A DNA stretch of 64,000 nt from Elusimicrobia bacterium GWA2_66_18 (GTDB taxonomy: Bacteria > Elusimicrobiota > Elusimicrobia > UBA1565 > UBA9628), in contig MGTX01000009.1 of the NCBI GenBank assembly GCA_001799675.1, positions 1 through 64,000 on the forward strand. The letters run 5' to 3'. Under the pieces are notes generated by a model. It worked only from the letters and a program-made list of their open reading frames with translations. It had not been told where the DNA came from and did no database searches. Position numbers and translations under genes: made by a program. Positions 56,480 to 64,000 of the stretch are shown piece after piece (position 1 is the first letter of the stretch; the number at the start of each line of letters is the position of its first letter).

Positions 56480-57660
56480 CAGCGGTCCCGGAAACCGTGC
56501 ACGTGCTTGCCGATGATGCCCGTCCACTGCAGGGCCACGGTGTGGTTCTTGGGGATTGAGGGAACGTTGACGACGGACTCGGCAAAGGCCAGCCGCAGGC
56601 GCTGGAACTCGGTCACCTCGCAGGTCAGGAAACCCGTGAAGGTCTTGGTAAGCCGGTGGGAATCGTCCTGGTCCTCGGTCAGGTCGACCATGGCCCCGCC
56701 GCGCCAACGCCGGGAAAACTTCGCCTCGACAAACGAGTAGCCGGCATAGGAGCGGACTCGATCCGTGGGCAACTTCGTCGAGGCGTCGAAGCGGCGTTCG
56801 TCGTTCTGCAGGACTTCGGCGCCCCACGACAGGCCCCGGTAGAGGCCTCCCTGCGGGGGCTGGTAGCGGTAGATGAAGTCAAGGCCGTTGAGGGTCCGCC
56901 AAGTGTTCCTGCGCGTCGTGACCGCGCCGGCCGCGTCGGTCACGGCGCGTTTCGGCGACCAGGCTGAATCCACTCCGAGATCGATGCTCTGGCTGTCGGT
57001 GAGGTCCGCATAAGCGTTCAGACGCCCCAGGTAGGTGAACTCGTCGAGCGCCCGCGCGTCGAGATTGTCCTGGCGAGCGTTCGTAGCGCCCATTTTATTG
57101 TAAGCCCCGAAGGTGGCGTTAAGGTAGAAGCCGGCGGGCGCGAGCCAGGAAACCTCCAAGCCGTCGGCCTGGGTCTCGTTTCCTATATATGAGTCCAACG
57201 ACAGCGGCCGCTTCACGACCGGGAGTTCATGGTCATGGAAATGCGCCAAGCGGCCGAAGGCGGCGAACAGACGCCCGCCCCGCGCCGTGAGGTTATAGGG
57301 CAGGGAGGTCGTCTCCAGCGCGGCTTCCTCCACTTCCACGCCCGAGTTGGAGCCGTTGATGACGGCCCAGCCCTTGAGGTAGGGATCGCAGGGCGCCTCG
57401 ATGCTGAGTTCGGCGGCGCGAAACTGGAAGGACGCCTTGTCGTTGGAATCATGAAAGACCGCGTCGAACGCCATGCCGATGGCGGGGTTGAACGAACTGA
57501 GGGCGGCCTTGACCGGCGCGCCCTCCAGCTTCGAGACGCGCTGCTGCAGGTCCTTGAGGAAACTCTGCGTGTCGGCGGTGGAAAAATCCTGAGCCCGGGC
57601 CGGCGGAGCCAGAGACGCGAGCACGAGGGCGGCGATTGCGAACGAGATCCGAGGGGGCAT
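56479..57660 (-). CDS. Outer-membrane beta-barrel protein of the zinc operon
   Basis: 393 aa with a signal peptide (ISFAIAALVLASLAPPARA), a short coiled-coil (FLKDLQQRVSKLEG) and a beta-barrel-like domain. The conserved NPAIGMAFDAVFHDS, CDPYLKGWAVINGS, VEEAALETTSLP, LFAAFGRLAHFHDHELPVV and LDSYIGNE segments match a family of outer-membrane proteins found beside zinc ABC importers. It probably acts as a zinc entry pore; no TonB box was seen. GGAGG precedes the ATG. First gene of the leftward OMP-znuA-znuC-znuB operon. Confidence 0.8.
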   Translation of the reverse strand: MPPRISFAIAALVLASLAPPARAQDFSTADTQSFLKDLQQRVSKLEGAPVKAALSSFNPAIGMAFDAVFHDSNDKASFQFRAAELSIEAPCDPYLKGWAVINGSNSGVEVEEAALETTSLPYNLTARGGRLFAAFGRLAHFHDHELPVVKRPLSLDSYIGNETQADGLEVSWLAPAGFYLNATFGAYNKMGATNARQDNLDARALDEFTYLGRLNAYADLTDSQSIDLGVDSAWSPKRAVTDAAGAVTTRRNTWRTLNGLDFIYRYQPPQGGLYRGLSWGAEVLQNDERRFDASTKLPTDRVRSYAGYSFVEAKFSRRWRGGAMVDLTEDQDDSHRLTKTFTGFLTCEVTEFQRLRLAFAESVVNVPSIPKNHTVALQWTGIIGKHVHGFRDR

Positions 57661-57710
57661 TGTTCCTCCGAAGAACATCATAAGATGTGGTATCCTCACA
57701 TTCAATAGCC

Positions 57711-58829
57711 ATGATTCTCGCCGCCCTGACGCTCGCCGCGGCGCTTCCCGCGTCCGCCGTCCACATCTATCCGATCTCCCCGGTACGGGTCGGCCTTCGA
57801 GTCGAGACGGACCGCGTCGTCGCCGACATCGACGCCGAGTCCACCTTCTGGATCGAGGAGGTCCTCGAACTGCATCCCCTGCCGCCCTCGGACTGGCCCG
57901 CTCCGGTCCTGCGGAGGGCCGAGGAGTACGCCAACGCCCACCTGCGCCTGGGCGCGGACGGCTCCCGCTTGACGGGGCGCCTGACGAACGCATCCTTCGT
58001 GCAGAGGCCCTGGCAGGTCAACGAGCGGGGCCGCGTCCTGCTGCGGCTCGTCTATCCCGCGGTCCGGATCGGCGCGGAGCTTTCCGGAGAGTCGGACTTC
58101 TACGAGGATTACCGACGGGAGATGCTGGAGGCCCTGCGCGGGCGGCCGCTCCCCTTCGCCGAAGGCTACCGGACCCTCCTGCGCGCGGGCTCGCGCCGCT
58201 TCGATCTCAGACCGGGCGCCGTCTCCTTCGCTCTGTCCGAGGGCGACGCCCGCCCCGGATGCGTGAAGAGGAGCCTTATCGCCTTCGCGGCGGGGGCGGG
58301 GGCGCTCCTCGGGGCCGCCTCGTCTTGGCCCGCGCTGGCGGCGCTCGCGCTGCTCCTGGCGCCGGACCTTCCCTCGCGCCGTCGTCTCGCCGGGGGAGCG
58401 CTCTGCCTGGCCGCGGGCCTCGCCTTCGCAGCGCTGCGCCCCGTCGCCCCCGACGCCGCGGTTTGGGCCGCGGGCCTGGCGGCCGCGCTCGCCGCCGCGG
58501 GCCGGTCCGAGGCCGCCGCCTCGCTCCTCGCGGCCGCGACGCTGCTCCTCGTGGGCTGGTTCCTGGGCGCGCAAGCCGCGCCGTGGCTGCCGGCGGCCTC
58601 CCCGGGCGCGGGCCTTCGCGCGGCCGCCGCGGTCGGGACGCTGGGCGCCTGCGCGGCCGCGCTCGCCGGGGTGTTCGCCGCGGCCCGGGCCGAACGCTCG
58701 CGCCTTGAGACCGTCTCGCAGTCGCACGCCGCCGAACTCTTCGCCCGCCGCAGGCGCCTGGCCGCCACGGTCATCCTCCTCGCGTGCGGCTACGGACTCT
58801 CTCAGAACCTCCCTCGGCAAGGACCATGA
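57711..58829 (+). CDS. Unknown exported/membrane protein ahead of an ABC transporter
   Basis: 372 aa, not recognised. A signal-like N-terminus (MILAALTLAAALPASAVHIY) precedes a soluble region of about 160 residues (including VRVGLRVETDRVVADIDAES and ESDFYEDYRREMLEAL), then six or so Ala/Leu-rich helices. The plan, exported domain then membrane helices, recalls HupE/UreJ-like proteins, but no metal motif was found. The stop overlaps the ABC ATPase start (ATGA), which points to a joint function. GTG 57687 is an alternative start. Confidence 0.65.
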   Translation: MILAALTLAAALPASAVHIYPISPVRVGLRVETDRVVADIDAESTFWIEEVLELHPLPPSDWPAPVLRRAEEYANAHLRLGADGSRLTGRLTNASFVQRPWQVNERGRVLLRLVYPAVRIGAELSGESDFYEDYRREMLEALRGRPLPFAEGYRTLLRAGSRRFDLRPGAVSFALSEGDARPGCVKRSLIAFAAGAGALLGAASSWPALAALALLLAPDLPSRRRLAGGALCLAAGLAFAALRPVAPDAAVWAAGLAAALAAAGRSEAAASLLAAATLLLVGWFLGAQAAPWLPAASPGAGLRAAAAVGTLGACAAALAGVFAAARAERSRLETVSQSHAAELFARRRRLAATVILLACGYGLSQNLPRQGP

Positions 58830-59590
58830 ACGCCCTTTCCTTCAAACATGTCGGCAAGATGTACCGCCGCTCGCACCTCGGCCGCGTGAGCGAAACCGTC
58901 GGCCTTGACGGCCTGGACCTCGATGTCCGGCAGGGAGAGGTTTTCGGCCTGCTCGGGCTCAACGGTTCCGGCAAGACGACCGCCATCAAGCTCCTCATGG
59001 GCCTGCACCTGCCCACCAAGGGGGCGGTGTCGGTCCTCGGCCGGTCCGTGCCGGACATCGAGATCCTGGCCCGCATCGGCTACGCTCCCGAGGCGGCCTA
59101 CCTGAATCGCTCGCTGACGGGCCGCGAGAACCTGAGGCTATTCGCCGCCCTCTCGCGCCTGCCCGCGACCGGGCGAGAGGAACGCGTGACGGACATGCTC
59201 AAGGACGTGGGGCTCGCTCACGCCGCGGACAAAAGGCTCTCGGAATACTCGAAGGGCATGCTCCAGCGCGCCAGCCTCGCCCAGGCCCTCATCCACGATC
59301 CCGAGTTGATCGTCATGGACGAGCCCGTGACCGGCCTCGACCCCCTCGCCATCAAGGAGGTCCGAGCGCTGATCCTCTGGCTCAAGGGCAAGGGCAAGAC
59401 CGTGCTCTTCTCCTCGCACGACATCTCCGAAGTCGAGAAGGTCTGCGACCGCATCGGCATCCTCAGCGGCGGGCGCTTGGCCCGCGTCATGGCCCAGGAC
59501 GAGTGGCGCGGCAAGCCGGACGCGCTGGAAGACGCCTTCGCGGCGTCGGTCAAGCGCACCGACGGCGTGGGCGAGATCCGGCTGGGCTAG
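58826..59590 (+). CDS. ABC-2 type transporter ATP-binding protein
   Basis: 254-aa ATPase of the CcmA/NatA group. Walker A GLNGSGKTTAIKLL, signature LSEYSKGMLQRASLAQAL (Q-loop area GYAPEAAYLNRSLTG), Walker B LIVMDEPVTGLDP and switch His in LFSSHDISEVEK. The signature deviates from LSGGQ (SEYSKGM), as is usual in this group. Pairs with the permease that follows. ATG overlaps the previous stop. Cargo unknown. Confidence 0.92.
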   Translation: MNALSFKHVGKMYRRSHLGRVSETVGLDGLDLDVRQGEVFGLLGLNGSGKTTAIKLLMGLHLPTKGAVSVLGRSVPDIEILARIGYAPEAAYLNRSLTGRENLRLFAALSRLPATGREERVTDMLKDVGLAHAADKRLSEYSKGMLQRASLAQALIHDPELIVMDEPVTGLDPLAIKEVRALILWLKGKGKTVLFSSHDISEVEKVCDRIGILSGGRLARVMAQDEWRGKPDALEDAFAASVKRTDGVGEIRLG

Positions 59591-59598
59591 GCAGCGAC

Positions 59599-60363
59599 AT
59601 GGGAACCATCAAGGCCGTCTTCGACTACACCTTGCGCGAGCATCTGCGCCACAAAGTCTGGCTCGGCTGCGCCCTCTTCGGCCTCGTGATGGTCGCAAGC
59701 GCCCTGCTGGCCTCGGCCCTGGCCCGCGACGAGCGCGCGCGGGTGATGCTGGACCTGGGCCTGGCCGCCAACGAGGCCATCGCCCTGGTCTCGGTGGTCT
59801 TCCTGACCGTGCACCTCATCCTGCAGGAGGTGGAGAGCCGGGCGGTGTTCCTCATCCTCACGCACCCCGTCAAACGCTCGAACTACCTGCTGGGCCGCTT
59901 CCTGGGGACGCTGGCCGCCGTCGGGCTCGGGATGGGGGCGATGGGCCTGGCGCACTGGGCGCTCCTGCGCCTGCTCGGCTGGCCCGTCGAGGGCTCCTAC
60001 CTCCTCGCGTGGTCCTGCTCCTTGGCCAAGATCGCGATCATGGGCGCGCTCTCCCTGTTCCTGTCGCTGGCGCTCACCTCCGAGGCGGCCGCCATGTCCT
60101 TCTCGGTCTTCTTCTGGATGCTGGGGCACTTCTCCGCGGAGATGCGCTTCCTCGCGCAGAAGTCCGGCAACGCCCTGTTGGGCGCGGCCATCACGGCCTT
60201 CTCCCACGCGGCCCCGGATTTCGCGCACTTCAACTACCGCGACGCTTGGCACGCGGGAGTTCCCGATCCGGGTTGGGCGCTCGCGGCGGCGGTCTACGCC
60301 CTGGCCTACTGCGGAGCGTGCCTGGCGCTGGCCGCGCAGGTCTTCGACCAGAAGGAGTTCTGA
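59599..60363 (+). CDS. ABC-2 type transporter permease
   Basis: 254-aa membrane protein with six predicted helices. It starts MGTIKAVFDYTLREHLRHK, and the segment FLILTHPVKRSNYLLGRFLG after the second helix is typical of ABC-2 permeases such as NosY. It lies nine bases after the ATPase gene and its TGA overlaps the next ATG (TGATG). The transporter may move lipids, polymers or proteins; context does not decide. Confidence 0.85.
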   Translation: MGTIKAVFDYTLREHLRHKVWLGCALFGLVMVASALLASALARDERARVMLDLGLAANEAIALVSVVFLTVHLILQEVESRAVFLILTHPVKRSNYLLGRFLGTLAAVGLGMGAMGLAHWALLRLLGWPVEGSYLLAWSCSLAKIAIMGALSLFLSLALTSEAAAMSFSVFFWMLGHFSAEMRFLAQKSGNALLGAAITAFSHAAPDFAHFNYRDAWHAGVPDPGWALAAAVYALAYCGACLALAAQVFDQKEF

Positions 60364-61067
60364 TGCGCCCGCTCGCCGCCGCCGCAGCGTTTGCCGCCGC
60401 CGCTCTGGCGTCGGGCGCGGCCATGAGCGCGCGCGCGCGGGAGTTCCCGTCCCTCTCGGAACTTCCCGCCACGCCCTTCACGCTCCAGGACGCGTCGCTG
60501 GCCAGCTTCGGACTGCGCGCCGCGGCCGCCGATCTGGCCTGGGTGCAGATGCTCCAGTACGTCGGGGCGAGCCTGCCCGGCCTGCCGGCGGACCGCCCGG
60601 GCCGTCCCTACGACCATCTCCTGACCCTGGCCTTGCGCGTGGCGCGCCTGGACCCGTCCTTTCATCGATCCTACCTGTACGCAGCGGGCATCCTGGGCTG
60701 GTTTAGAGGCGTGGATCGACCCGAGGAAGCCGTCGCCCTCCTCCAGGAGGGCATCCGCCGCGATCCGGGCGAGCCCTTGTACGCGCTCTACCTCGCCGCC
60801 CTTGCGTACAAGCAGAAGGGCGAGACCGACCGGATGATCGCCCTGCTGGAAAGCGCCTTCGAAGACCCTCGCACGCCGAGCCAGATGAAGACCATCCTCG
60901 CCAACGCGCGCAAGGCTCGGGGCGAGTACGCTCAGGCCCTCGCGCTGTGGGAGCGCATCCTGGAAACCCCCCGCGACCAGGCCCAGCACGCGCGGGCCCG
61001 CCTGCAGATCGCGCAACTCAAGCGCCTGATGCATCCCGCCTCGCCTCTTCCCTCCCCGCCCCGTTAA
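60363..61067 (+). CDS. TPR-repeat protein linked to the ABC exporter
   Basis: 234 aa. The N-terminus is a signal anchor (RPLAAAAAFAAAALASGAAM). The remainder is helical with tetratricopeptide-like repeats (e.g. EAVALLQEGIRRDPGEPLYA and ALYLAALAYKQKGETDRMIA). An upstream conserved stretch (ASFGLRAAAADLAWVQMLQY) is also seen in TPR lipoproteins of related bacteria. It overlaps the permease gene and is probably a periplasmic partner of the exporter. No enzymatic motif. Confidence 0.78.
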   Translation: MRPLAAAAAFAAAALASGAAMSARAREFPSLSELPATPFTLQDASLASFGLRAAAADLAWVQMLQYVGASLPGLPADRPGRPYDHLLTLALRVARLDPSFHRSYLYAAGILGWFRGVDRPEEAVALLQEGIRRDPGEPLYALYLAALAYKQKGETDRMIALLESAFEDPRTPSQMKTILANARKARGEYAQALALWERILETPRDQAQHARARLQIAQLKRLMHPASPLPSPPR

Positions 61068-61083
61068 ACGTTATCATCCGGCC

Positions 61084-61467
61084 ATGGCGCGCGTCCTGAT
61101 CATCGACGACGACTTCGAGATCGTCTCCATCCTCACCGAGATCCTCAAGCACGAGGGGCATGAGACCGATTCCGCCGGCGACCCCGTCGAGGGCATGCAG
61201 AAATCGCGCTCGTTCAAGCCCGCCCTCATCATCCTCGACTATCACATGCCCGGCAACACCGGCTCCCATCTTTTCGAATCCCTCCGGCGCAACAACGCCA
61301 CCAAAGAGACCCCCATCCTGTTCATGAGCGGGGATGCCTCGCCGGAGCTGATCCTCTCCGAGATCTCCGACGACGCCGGCTCGCGCTTCCTGCCCAAGCC
61401 GATCCCGCTGGAGGATTTCAGGCGCGCCGTGCGCGAGATGCTCGCCGGCGCGAAGAAGGAGTTATAA
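61084..61467 (+). CDS. Stand-alone CheY-like response regulator
   Basis: 127 aa, a single receiver domain: acidic residues in LIIDDDFEIVS, phospho-acceptor Asp in ALIILDYHMPG (about 54), Thr/Ser in LFMSGDAS and Lys in RFLPKPIPLEDF. No output domain or kinase lies nearby. No ribosome binding site precedes the ATG; TATCAT ends six bases upstream, a possible leaderless promoter. Confidence 0.88.
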   Translation: MARVLIIDDDFEIVSILTEILKHEGHETDSAGDPVEGMQKSRSFKPALIILDYHMPGNTGSHLFESLRRNNATKETPILFMSGDASPELILSEISDDAGSRFLPKPIPLEDFRRAVREMLAGAKKEL

Positions 61468-61468
61468 G

Positions 61469-62074
61469 ATGGGAAAACTGATCCTCGTCCGGCACGGACA
61501 ATCGCAATGGAACCTGGAGAACCGCTTCACCGGCTGGGTGGACGTCTCCATCACCGCCCAGGGCGCCGAGGAGGCGCGCCGCGCCGGGCGCGAGCTCAAG
61601 GACATCCGGTTCGACCTCGCCTTCACCTCCGATTTAAAGCGCGCCCAGGAGACCTTGGCTATCCTCCTGGCCGAATGCGGCCGAACCGGCATCCCCGTCG
61701 CGAAGGACAAGGCCCTCAACGAAAGGCATTACGGCGATCTCCAGGGGCTCGATAAGGCCGAAACGGCGAAAAAATACGGGGATGATCAAGTCCACGTCTG
61801 GCGAAGATCTTTCGACGTCAAGCCGCCCAACGGCGAGAGCCTCAAAGACACGGCCGCGCGCACGCTTCCTTACTTCAACGAAAAAATATTGCCCGCCGCG
61901 GCCGCCGGCAAGAACGTTCTGGTCTCCGCGCACGGCAACTCGCTGCGCGCCATCATCATGGAACTCGATCATCTGACCCCCGAGCAGATCATGAAGGTCA
62001 ACATCGACACCTGCCGCCCCCTGTACTACGAGATCGGCGCCGAAGGCGAGGTCCTCAATAAATTTTTTGTATGA
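61469..62074 (+). CDS. gpmA: 2,3-BPG-dependent phosphoglycerate mutase GpmA
   Basis: 201 aa, interconverting 3- and 2-phosphoglycerate. The phospho-His site is LVRHGQSQWNLENRFTGW; the second catalytic His is in VSAHGNSLRAIIMEL; LNERHYGDLQGLDKAE is the usual active-site loop. The chain is somewhat shorter than E. coli GpmA (250 aa), missing the middle insertion, as in many bacterial forms. AAGGAG precedes the ATG. Its stop overlaps the pal start. Confidence 0.94.
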   Translation: MGKLILVRHGQSQWNLENRFTGWVDVSITAQGAEEARRAGRELKDIRFDLAFTSDLKRAQETLAILLAECGRTGIPVAKDKALNERHYGDLQGLDKAETAKKYGDDQVHVWRRSFDVKPPNGESLKDTAARTLPYFNEKILPAAAAGKNVLVSAHGNSLRAIIMELDHLTPEQIMKVNIDTCRPLYYEIGAEGEVLNKFFV

Positions 62075-62619
62075 TGAGGCCCATGAAGCCACCCTATTGC
62101 GCCCTCGTCGTCCTCGCCGCGTTCGCCGCCGCCTGCGCCGCCCCCGGCGCCTCCAAGAAGTCCGGCCTGACCAAGGACGATAAGCCCGCCGCGGCCGCCG
62201 GCGCGGCGGAAGCCGCCCCGGCCGCGCCCGCGGCCGAGGTGACCGAAGCCTCCCTGCGCACCGGCGGCTTCGACGCGCGCGCGGACCTCAAGGCCGTCCC
62301 GTTCGACTACGACAGCGCCAAGCTCTCCGACGAGGCCCTGGCCGCGCTCAAGGCCAACGCCGAAGTCCTCAAGGCCGACGAGGCCGTCGAGGTCCTCGTG
62401 GCCGGCCACTGCGACGAGCGCGGCACCGTGGCCTACAACCTGGCCCTGGGCCAGAAGCGGGCCAAGGAGGTCCGCGACTACTACGCCCGGCTGGGCGTGG
62501 ACGGCCGCCGCGTCGCCACCATCTCCTACGGCAAGGAGCAGCCGGTCTGCTCCGAGAACGCCGAGGCGTGCTGGTCGCGCAACCGCCGCGCCGAGACCCT
62601 CTCCCGCGCCAAGAAGTGA
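62071..62619 (+). CDS. pal: Peptidoglycan-associated lipoprotein Pal
   Basis: 182 aa. A lipoprotein signal peptide with Cys at about residue 22 (VVLAAFAAACAAPG) is followed by an Ala/Pro-rich linker and an OmpA-like domain: PFDYDSAKLSDEALAAL, the peptidoglycan-binding VAGHCDERGTVAYNLALGQK and RVATISYGKEQPVC. It tethers the outer membrane to peptidoglycan within Tol-Pal. The start could also be ATG 62083. It overlaps gpmA upstream and the cpoB start (GTGA) downstream. Confidence 0.94.
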   Translation: MMRPMKPPYCALVVLAAFAAACAAPGASKKSGLTKDDKPAAAAGAAEAAPAAPAAEVTEASLRTGGFDARADLKAVPFDYDSAKLSDEALAALKANAEVLKADEAVEVLVAGHCDERGTVAYNLALGQKRAKEVRDYYARLGVDGRRVATISYGKEQPVCSENAEACWSRNRRAETLSRAKK

Positions 62620-63389
62620 GCCGCGTCCTGCCCGCCGTCCTCCTCGGGCTCGGCCTGGCCGGCTGCGTGGCCACCCAGAAGGACGTGCTGGACCTCTCGC
62701 AACAATCCGACGACCTCAAGACCCAGGTGTCGGCCCTCAATAAGACGGTGGAGTCCATGCAGGCCAACCAAGCCGACCTCTCGGTCCAGATCAAACAACT
62801 GCGCGAAGACCTCGCGGCCTACGGCGAAACCGTCAAAGCCTCGATGGGCGACATGGGCAAGCTCTCCGCCAAGCTCGACGAGTTGGGCTCCCAGCTCGCC
62901 GGCAAGGTGACCCAACTCGGCACGACCTTGGCCGCGGCCCAGCGCAAGGGGCTGGAGGAGCAGAAAGCCGCGCTCGACGAGCAGAAGCGCGAGGGCTCCG
63001 CCACCGAACTCTTCGTCACCTCCGAGAAGCGCCTCCAGACCAAGGACTACGCCCAGGCCGCGGCGGGCTTCGCGGACTATCTCAAGCGCTTCCCCGGCGG
63101 CGAACTCACCGACGCGGCGACCTACGACCTGGGCCTGGCCCATTTCGGCCTCAAGCAGTGGGAGAAGGCCGGACGCCAGTTCGCCGTGGTCCTGGACCAA
63201 TATCCCAAGAGCGGCCAGACCCCGGGCGCGCGCCTGCACTACGCGCTGTGCCTCGTCGGCATGAAAAAGAGCCTCGACGAGGCCCGCGCCTATCTCGAGT
63301 CCATCGCGACCGACTTCCCGAAGAGCCCCGAGGCCCGGGACGCGAAGGCCGCGCTCAAGAACCTCGCCGCCAAGCCCGCCAAGAGATGA
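62616..63389 (+). CDS. cpoB: CpoB/YbgF-like Tol-Pal coordinator
   Basis: 257 aa with a signal peptide that has a lipobox (LLGLGLAGC, Cys about 16), unlike E. coli CpoB, which is a soluble periplasmic protein. A coiled coil (about 25-120, e.g. DDLKTQVSALNKTVESMQAN) is followed by TPR repeats (e.g. AAAGFADYLKRFPGGELTDA). It coordinates cell-wall synthesis with outer-membrane constriction. The start is GTG overlapping the pal stop; the upstream in-frame extension is in pal. Confidence 0.87.
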   Translation: MSRVLPAVLLGLGLAGCVATQKDVLDLSQQSDDLKTQVSALNKTVESMQANQADLSVQIKQLREDLAAYGETVKASMGDMGKLSAKLDELGSQLAGKVTQLGTTLAAAQRKGLEEQKAALDEQKREGSATELFVTSEKRLQTKDYAQAAAGFADYLKRFPGGELTDAATYDLGLAHFGLKQWEKAGRQFAVVLDQYPKSGQTPGARLHYALCLVGMKKSLDEARAYLESIATDFPKSPEARDAKAALKNLAAKPAKR

Positions 63390-64000
63390 CGTCCGCCCTC
63401 TTCGCGGCGCTCCTGGCCCTTCCGGCCGCGGCCCAGACCGAGGTCCGTCTCGCCGTCGGCGGCGCCGCCGCCGAGGCCGCCCCCGTCCTCATCCTGCCCG
63501 CCTTCGAGGCCGCCGACGCGCGCAAGGGCGAGGACGCCCTGCTGGCCCGCCGTCTGCGCGAGGCCGTGCGCTCCGACCTGATGCTCTCCCGCCGCTTCAC
63601 GGTCAAAGACGAGGCGCCCGCCGCGGGCGGGACCTGGCGCCTCAACGCCGCGGCGGGGCGCTCCGGCGACAAGATCTCCGCGCAGGTCAAACTCTCCAAC
63701 GCCGCGGGCGCGGAGGCCGTCTTCGAGCGCTTCTACCGCCAGGAAGCCGCATGGCTGAGGGCCCTGGCGCACCGCATCTCCGACGACGTGGTCAAGGCCG
63801 CCACCGGCCGCGAAGGCATCGCGCGCACGCGCCTCGCCTTCGTCAACAACCAGACCGGCCGCAAGGAGGTCTATCTGATGGACTACGACGGCGAGAACGT
63901 CAAGCGCCTCACCGACGACCGCTCCATCGACCTCCTGCCCCGCCTCTCCATGGACGGCCGCCGCCTGGCCTATACCAGCTACAAAGACGGAAACCCCGAC
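63386..64000 (+). CDS. tolB: Tol-Pal protein TolB, truncated by window end
   Basis: Only the first 205 codons are present, open to the end. A signal peptide (MTSALFAALLALPAAAQ) precedes the N-terminal TolB domain (LPAFEAADARKGEDALLARR, then SDLMLSRRFTV). The first beta-propeller blade starts with RLAFVNNQTGRKEVYLMDYD and the second with LPRLSMDGRRLAYTS, a PD40-type repeat. It overlaps cpoB (ATGA). The order pal-cpoB-tolB is reversed compared with the usual tolB-pal-cpoB. Confidence 0.92.
   Translation, partial: MTSALFAALLALPAAAQTEVRLAVGGAAAEAAPVLILPAFEAADARKGEDALLARRLREAVRSDLMLSRRFTVKDEAPAAGGTWRLNAAAGRSGDKISAQVKLSNAAGAEAVFERFYRQEAAWLRALAHRISDDVVKAATGREGIARTRLAFVNNQTGRKEVYLMDYDGENVKRLTDDRSIDLLPRLSMDGRRLAYTSYKDGNPD

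Overview
The window is about 64 kb of dense, GC-rich chromosome from a Gram-negative bacterium: it has a Tol-Pal system, porins, lipoproteins and a TolC-type efflux partner. The gene set, the many short ATGA/GTGA/TTGA stop-start overlaps and the lipoprotein and signal-peptide style resemble Elusimicrobiota. That placement is an inference from gene content; the window holds no rRNA or other marker that settles it.

Layout. (1) 1-8375 is a leftward phosphate block: phoB-phoR, a Porin_5-type porin, then pstS-pstC-pstA-pstB-phoU. Arrays of 11-bp PHO-box units precede both pstS and the porin. (2) 8376-12660 is a less GC-rich accessory patch with visible decay: a frameshifted DUF4062 gene, a NhaR-like LysR regulator, a YkvA-like gene, a TerC gene, an htpX cut off after about 100 codons, and the 3' end of an IS4-type transposase. 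(3) 12700-19110 is a heavy-metal region: a small Cys-rich exported protein, a TolC-like outer-membrane factor, a CzcA-type RND pump with no adaptor (CzcB/CusB) gene, a DUF456 protein, an exported protein ending in a CusB-like metal-binding motif, and gene debris. (4) 19114-23071 holds a MerA-like flavoprotein without the mercury-binding cysteines, a TVP38 membrane protein, a ferritin-like/VIT1 transporter and a GDT1-type cation exporter. (5) 23228-52215 is a nucleotide biosynthesis supercluster: guaB3-guaA-purC-purS-purL-purQ-purF-hyp-purD-purE-purK, then two exported proteins (a GT35-like protein without the PLP lysine and a tandem GGDEF protein), then pyrB-pyrC-pyrD-pyrF-pyrE-purM-purN::purH-carA-hyp-carB. 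(6) 52222-57660 is a zinc block: PAP2, a Fur/Zur-type repressor, a ZIP transporter, and a zinc-type outer-membrane protein followed by znuA-znuC-znuB. (7) 57711-64000 holds an ABC-2 type exporter set with a TPR protein, a stand-alone receiver, gpmA and pal-cpoB-tolB (tolB runs off the end).

How the genes work together. The supercluster, with purN fused to purH and a tandem purS, encodes de novo IMP synthesis except purB, UMP synthesis, and IMP to GMP apart from a proven IMP dehydrogenase (only GuaB3 is present). purA and purB are not in the window. The Pho and Zn blocks each carry regulator, outer-membrane pore and ABC importer together. Several genes at the head of transcripts have a -10-like hexamer exactly 6 nt before the start codon and no Shine-Dalgarno sequence, which suggests leaderless mRNAs.

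The points most worth following are the two exported degenerate enzymes inside the nucleotide cluster, the adaptor-less metal pump, the purN-purH fusion, the leaderless promoter pattern and the PHO-box arrays.
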